DNA of 9,783 bases, taken from the NCBI GenBank assembly GCA_030597435.1, contig JAUVRV010000068.1, positions 1-9,783 on the forward strand, written 5' to 3'. Each line of letters starts with the position of its first letter. Positions within the stretch are counted from its first letter, which is position 1. A program made the position numbers and the translations under genes. The notes under the pieces are model-generated. The model searched no databases. It was not told the origin of the DNA and worked only from the letters and a program-made list of their open reading frames with translations. The stretch is from Gemmatimonadales bacterium (GTDB taxonomy: Bacteria > Gemmatimonadota > Gemmatimonadetes > Gemmatimonadales > GWC2-71-9). Shown piece by piece: positions 6,735-9,783 of this stretch.

Positions 6735-7309
6735 CAGAAATCGGCAAGGTGTCGGCGGTTCAGCGGGAGGCTGACCGGCTGGCCTTCACGATAGAGGCGC
6801 CCTACGACGACCTGGTACAAGGTGACAGCATTGCCGTCAGCGGCGCCTGCCTGACGGTTGTTGAGAAGGGTGAAAACTGGTTCAAGGTCGAAGCGATCGT
6901 CACGACCCGTGGTAGGACTTGGTTCGGCGATCTGCAGGTTGGTGACGAGGTAAATCTCGAGCGGTCGCTCCAGATCGGAGACCGGCTGGGTGGTCATTTC
7001 GTCCAGGGGCACGTAGACGGGGTCGGCACCGTACGCCGAGTCGAGGAAGATGCCGACGCCGTTCTGATCGACATCCACGTCCCGGATGAGATCGCCGAGC
7101 TGACCGTGCCTCACGGCTCGATCACATTTGACGGTGTGAGCCTTACCGTGAATACAACACCGGAACCCAACGTGGTTCAGGTGGCCTTGATCCCCTACAC
7201 CTTGGAGCACACGACGCTCAGGAATCTGAAGCCGGGCGACCCGGTGCACATCGAAGGTGACATGATCGGGAAGTTCGTGCGTCAGTTGTTGCGCGACAGA
7301 GGGAACTGA
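6716..7309 (+). CDS. ribE: Riboflavin synthase, alpha chain
   Basis: Last step of riboflavin synthesis: dismutation of two 6,7-dimethyl-8-ribityllumazine molecules to riboflavin plus the pyrimidine precursor. The 197-residue protein shows the two tandem beta-barrel repeats of the family: MFTGIV (1-6) with GACLTVV (43-49) in the first, then GGHFVQGHVDGVG (92-104) at the junction, and SITFDGVSLTVN (135-146) in the second. YTLEHTTL (161-168) is the conserved C-terminal substrate region. Both lumazine-binding halves look intact. The first barrel has SGACLTV where NGxCLTV is common, a conservative change. The start overlaps ribD by 19 nt with a tightly spaced AAGGAG. A 48-nt gap without visible signals separates it from ribBA. 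Gene naming varies (ribE, or ribC in E. coli). Confidence 0.96.
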   Translation: MFTGIVTEIGKVSAVQREADRLAFTIEAPYDDLVQGDSIAVSGACLTVVEKGENWFKVEAIVTTRGRTWFGDLQVGDEVNLERSLQIGDRLGGHFVQGHVDGVGTVRRVEEDADAVLIDIHVPDEIAELTVPHGSITFDGVSLTVNTTPEPNVVQVALIPYTLEHTTLRNLKPGDPVHIEGDMIGKFVRQLLRDRGN

Positions 7310-7344
7310 ACCAGCAAGTAACGGCGACGTATGTCGTAGTAGTC

Positions 7345-7348
7345 GAGG
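7345..7348 (+). promoter_or_regulatory. Ribosome binding site of ribBA
   Basis: GAGG followed by 9 nt to ATG 7358. It lies in the 48-nt gap after ribE and supports independent initiation of ribBA within a shared transcript. Confidence 0.5.
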
Positions 7349-7357
7349 AAACTGACA

Positions 7358-8563
7358 ATGCCGTATGGAACAATAGAACAAGCAATCACGGATACTCGCG
7401 ATGGACGGCTCGTAATCGTGGCGGATGACGAGGACCGCGAGAGCGAAGGGGATCTCATCGGAGGTGCGAGCCGTGTGACTCCGGAGATGATCAACTTCAT
7501 GGCCAAGTACGGCCGCGGGTTGGTGTGTCTCACACTCGTTCCGGAGCGTTGCGGTGCTCTGGGCCTACCCCAGATGACGGACGAAAACAACGAGTCGTCC
7601 GCGACCGCATTCACAGTGAGTATCGATGCGGCAAAACGCTTCGGCGTGACCACGGGGATCTCCGCAGCCGATCGGGCCAAGACGATACAGGTTGCCATTG
7701 ATCCTGCAACAGCGCCATCAGATCTGTGCCGGCCGGGGCACGTCTTTCCCCTGCGCGCCCGACGCGGTGGTGTGTTGCAGAGGGTGGGTCACACCGAAGC
7801 CAGCATTGACCTGGCTCGTCTCGCAGGACTGTATCCAGCCGGTGTGATCTGTGAGATCATAGCCGACGACGGCAGCATGATGCGACGCGCGGAACTCGAG
7901 GTGTTCGCCAAGGAGCACGGTCTCACCTTCGTGACGGTGGCACAACTGGTTGCCTATCGGCTGCTACACGAACGGTTGATTCACCGGATTGCTGATGCAC
8001 GACTGCCTACACCATACGGCGAATTCCGCATCATCGGATTTGAGAACGACGTCGACCGGTCTGAGCACATCGCCGTCATCTACGGCGACGTGAAGGATCG
8101 CGAGAACGTGCTGGTCCGCATGCACTCGAAGTGCCTCACCGGTGATGTGTTCGCGTCCGACCGGTGTGACTGTGGTTGGCAGCTGCACAGCGCCCTGAAA
8201 GCGATTGCGGACGAAGGTGCCGGGGTCGTGGTGTATCTGGATCAGGAAGGTCGTGGCATCGGACTGCTGAACAAGCTCAAGGCTTACGAGTTACAGGACG
8301 CGGGTCACGATACCGTTGAGGCGAACCGGCGCTTGGGCTTTGCTCCCGATCTACGCAACTACGGTATCGGTGCGCAGATACTGGTAGACCTCGGGCTCAG
8401 TTCTATCCGTGTGCTCACCAACAATCCACACAAGTTGGTTGGGTTGGAGGGCTACGGACTAGAGATCGTCGAGCGGGTCCCGATAATCGCGGACCCGACC
8501 ACAGAAAGCCGGGATTATCTCGCGGTAAAGCGGGACAAACTGGGTCATCTCTTCTCGCACTAA
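7358..8563 (+). CDS. ribBA: Bifunctional 3,4-dihydroxy-2-butanone-4-phosphate synthase / GTP cyclohydrolase II
   Basis: Supplies both inputs of riboflavin synthesis: DHBP from ribulose 5-phosphate (N-terminal half) and the pyrimidine from GTP (C-terminal half). RibB motifs: ADDEDRESEGDLIGGA (22-37, acidic metal-binding loop), TTGISAADRAKTI (98-110), RPGHVFPLRAR (125-135), GHTEASIDLARLAG (144-157) and CEI (165-167). RibA motifs from about residue 205: the zinc site Cys259, Cys270 and Cys272 (CLTGDVFASDRCDCG), QEGRGIGL (296-303), QDAGHDTVEAN, the D331-x-R333 catalytic pair in FAPDLRNYGIGAQIL, and LLTNNP-type VLTNNPHK (352-359). Length (401 aa) is typical of RibBA. The residue before the first zinc Cys is Lys258, where RVHSEC with Glu is the common form; this Glu is in the GTP-binding loop of the E. 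coli enzyme. Otherwise both halves look active. ribH starts 1 nt after its stop. Confidence 0.97.
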   Translation: MPYGTIEQAITDTRDGRLVIVADDEDRESEGDLIGGASRVTPEMINFMAKYGRGLVCLTLVPERCGALGLPQMTDENNESSATAFTVSIDAAKRFGVTTGISAADRAKTIQVAIDPATAPSDLCRPGHVFPLRARRGGVLQRVGHTEASIDLARLAGLYPAGVICEIIADDGSMMRRAELEVFAKEHGLTFVTVAQLVAYRLLHERLIHRIADARLPTPYGEFRIIGFENDVDRSEHIAVIYGDVKDRENVLVRMHSKCLTGDVFASDRCDCGWQLHSALKAIADEGAGVVVYLDQEGRGIGLLNKLKAYELQDAGHDTVEANRRLGFAPDLRNYGIGAQILVDLGLSSIRVLTNNPHKLVGLEGYGLEIVERVPIIADPTTESRDYLAVKRDKLGHLFSH

Positions 8564-8564
8564 C

Positions 8565-9044
8565 ATGTCATCTACCTCCAAGAGGGAGCGCCGTCTCGTC
8601 GGGCGCGCTCTGGTTGTGGCCAGTCGCTACAACGAAGCGGTCACGCACAAGCTGTTGAACGGAGCGGCAGAGGCACTGCACAACGCCGGCTTCGCGTCGG
8701 ATGACGTGGATCTCGTCTGGGTGCCGGGTGCCTTCGAGTTGCCGGTAGCGGTACATCACGGACTGGCAACGCAACGTTACGTGCTTGCGGTCGCCGTGGG
8801 CGCAGTAATCCGTGGAGAAACACCACACTTCGATTACATCTGTGCCGCGGCTGCAAACGGTTTGAGCGAGGCTGCCATTCGATTCTCGACTCCAGTGGGA
8901 TTCGGGCTGCTGACCTGCGACACAATGAACCAGGCACTGGCTCGTGCTGGTGGTGAGGCGGGTAACAAGGGAGAGGAAGCGGCGCAGGCGGCTTTGGAGA
9001 CTGCACTGGCACTCAAACAAATCGATAGTGGTCTTGAGGCCTGA
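8565..9044 (+). CDS. ribH: 6,7-dimethyl-8-ribityllumazine synthase
   Basis: Condenses the RibD pyrimidine product with DHBP to form lumazine, the substrate of RibE; family members form pentamers or 60-subunit capsids. The 159-residue chain carries VVASRYNE (17-24, aromatic Tyr22 stacking on substrate), VPGAFELPVA (53-62), GAVIRGETPHFDYI (79-92) with the catalytic His at 88, PVGFGLLTCDT (110-120), and Arg127 in ALARAGG with NKG at 134-136. His88 and Arg127 fall at the same numbers as in the Bacillus subtilis enzyme, as I recall it. ATG 8565 is 1 nt after the ribBA stop and has no Shine-Dalgarno, so translation probably depends on reinitiation or coupling. Its last 17 nt overlap the proposed nusB start. 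All four riboflavin enzymes are therefore present in the window. Confidence 0.97.
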   Translation: MSSTSKRERRLVGRALVVASRYNEAVTHKLLNGAAEALHNAGFASDDVDLVWVPGAFELPVAVHHGLATQRYVLAVAVGAVIRGETPHFDYICAAAANGLSEAAIRFSTPVGFGLLTCDTMNQALARAGGEAGNKGEEAAQAALETALALKQIDSGLEA

Positions 9045-9531
9045 GACCAAGACGCGCGCCCGCGCCCTGCAGCTGCTGTACGCTTGGGAGATGCAGAATG
9101 GCAGGTCGGTCGCCCAGGTGGCAGTGGGTGTTATCGAACTGGACCCGCGCCGAGTGGGATCTCTGGCAGCTGCCGAAGGGCTCGCCAGCGCAGTAGTGAG
9201 TGACATCGCAGCGCTCGACGACCGCATCAGCGAGACCGCCGACAACTGGAGACTGGATCGGATCGGGGCGATCGAGCGGAACATTCTCAGATTGGGACTA
9301 CATGAGCTTCTGCGCGGCGAAGTGCCACCCGCGGTGACGATTAGTGAAGCGGTCCGACTGGCGCATTGGTTTGCCGGTCCCAAGGCTCCGGCTTTCGTGA
9401 ACGGAGTCCTCGACTCACTGGCTCGGCAGTTGGGCAAGCTGTGGAGATCCTGGCGGTCAACTGGCTGGATCTGGAGAACCCCCAAGCGGGAGGGGCCGAG
9501 ATCCACTTCTTCGAGATCTTCAAGCGACTAG
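9028..9531 (+). CDS. nusB: Transcription antitermination factor NusB, with an out-of-family C-terminal extension
   Basis: RNA-binding antitermination factor that acts with NusE (S10) at boxA, chiefly on rRNA operons. The helical core shows ETKTRARALQLLYAWE (6-21), IGAIERNILRLGLHELL (79-95), PPAVTISEAVRLAHWF (100-115) and the signature FVNGVLDSLARQL (123-135). From GTG 9028 the product is 167 aa. TTG 9034 (giving RPETKTRAR after the start residue) is equally plausible; both overlap ribH and neither has a good ribosome binding site. Homologues usually end just after the FVNGVLD helix, here near residue 138. Codon 139 is TGG (9442-9444), and the last 29 residues (rich in Arg, Ser and Trp) are the out-of-frame reading of the glycosyltransferase gene. 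This looks like a recent stop loss or a base-call error rather than a real domain. nusB directly after ribH is a common arrangement. Confidence 0.92.
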   Translation: MVLRPETKTRARALQLLYAWEMQNGRSVAQVAVGVIELDPRRVGSLAAAEGLASAVVSDIAALDDRISETADNWRLDRIGAIERNILRLGLHELLRGEVPPAVTISEAVRLAHWFAGPKAPAFVNGVLDSLARQLGKLWRSWRSTGWIWRTPKREGPRSTSSRSSSD

Positions 9532-9783
9532 TCAGTGCGGGACACGACGTAACGCTCATCGCGTCCGGCTGGAAGGGAACGACTCCGAGGACCACAATTG
9601 ATGGGATCGAGGTGCATCGTTTTGGTGGGCGGCACAGCTTTGCGATGTATGGTCGTGGAGCGGTACGACACGCGCTGCGGGAGGGCAGCTTCGACGTGCT
9701 GGTCGAAGACATCAACAAACTGCCACTGTTCCTGCCCACGTTCAGTCGATTGCCGTTTTACGTCATCATACCGCATCTGTTTG
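9441..9783 (+). CDS. Family 4 (GT-B) glycosyltransferase, N-terminal part; cut by window end
   Basis: The visible 114 residues form the N-terminal Rossmann-like domain of a GT4-type glycosyltransferase: MEILAVNWLDLENPQAGGAE (1-20) with the glycine-rich GGAE loop, EIFKRLVSAGHDVTLIASG (25-43, the typical helix then GHxVT strand), IDGIEVHRFGG (53-63), and VEDINKLPLFLP (88-99), ending PHLF at the edge. Such enzymes transfer sugars from activated donors to lipids, polysaccharides or other acceptors; donor and acceptor cannot be told because the donor-binding C-terminal domain lies outside the window. GTG 9441 is chosen because the family N-terminus (M-x-IL-x-x-NW) begins exactly there. No clear Shine-Dalgarno is visible, so coupling to nusB is likely. 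The gene overlaps the extended nusB frame by 91 nt, which is unusual. Confidence 0.88.
   Translation, partial: MEILAVNWLDLENPQAGGAEIHFFEIFKRLVSAGHDVTLIASGWKGTTPRTTIDGIEVHRFGGRHSFAMYGRGAVRHALREGSFDVLVEDINKLPLFLPTFSRLPFYVIIPHLF

Noticed and set aside
6575..7381. Long minus-strand open frame (268 aa) opposite ribE
   Set aside because: It is antisense to a motif-complete riboflavin synthase, with no family resemblance and no start signals.
8944..9027. Longer NusB beginning at ATG 8944
   Set aside because: It would overlap ribH by about 100 nt with an Arg-rich out-of-frame leader. NusB homology only begins near RPETKTRARALQ, so GTG 9028 or TTG 9034 is preferred.
9421..9460. Frameshift (indel) at the end of nusB
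   Set aside because: Both frames stay intact up to and from the junction. A single substitution at 9444 explains the missing stop without any indel, and the glycosyltransferase N-terminus is in the correct frame from GTG 9441.
8568..9506. Long minus-strand open frame (312 aa) opposite ribH and nusB
   Set aside because: It lies antisense to two strongly conserved genes, and its translation has no recognisable motif. It is explained by codon bias in GC-rich DNA.

Overview
The window is a dense, entirely plus-strand block of housekeeping metabolism. Ten protein-coding genes run head to tail, and the first and last are cut by the window edges. From visual reading the sequence is moderately GC-rich, with GTG and probable CTG starts. 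The organism is clearly bacterial. The protein flavour and gene order (acyl-CoA mutase, FmdB, ArgS, PfkB kinase, PurM, riboflavin operon, NusB, GT4 glycosyltransferase) remind me of Gemmatimonadota, or less likely Actinobacteriota. That placement is an impression from memory and is not proven by the sequence.

Layout: (1) 2-1486 is the catalytic large subunit of a B12-dependent methylmalonyl-CoA-type mutase, missing its N-terminus and carrying no cobalamin domain. (2) 1549-4405 is a tight set: an FmdB-type zinc ribbon protein, arginyl-tRNA synthetase (best start a CTG overlapping the fmdB stop) and a PfkB-family sugar kinase 2 nt further on. (3) 4491-5513 is purM, with a short-period repeat region in the gap on each side. 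(4) 5649-9044 is a complete riboflavin set: ribD, ribE, ribBA and ribH. (5) nusB and then a family 4 glycosyltransferase overlap the end of that set.

How the genes work together: RibBA makes both the pyrimidine precursor (from GTP) and dihydroxybutanone phosphate (from ribulose 5-phosphate). RibD deaminates and reduces the pyrimidine, RibH joins the two branches into lumazine, and RibE dismutates lumazine to riboflavin. All four enzymes are present and motif-complete, with very short gaps or overlaps, so co-transcription is likely. No FMN riboswitch is recognisable upstream of ribD. NusB commonly follows ribH in bacteria. PurM and ArgS are general purine and translation functions.

I do not see a new defence, mobile or secretory system here. 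The points worth a second look are small: a Cys replacing the substrate-binding Tyr of the mutase, a CTG start for argS, an apparent stop-codon loss extending nusB by 29 residues into the glycosyltransferase gene, a repeat-built inverted repeat with two alternative pairing registers in front of purM, an 8-bp tandem repeat in front of ribD, and a Lys in the GTP loop of the cyclohydrolase half of RibBA. No gene-free stretch exceeds 135 bases.
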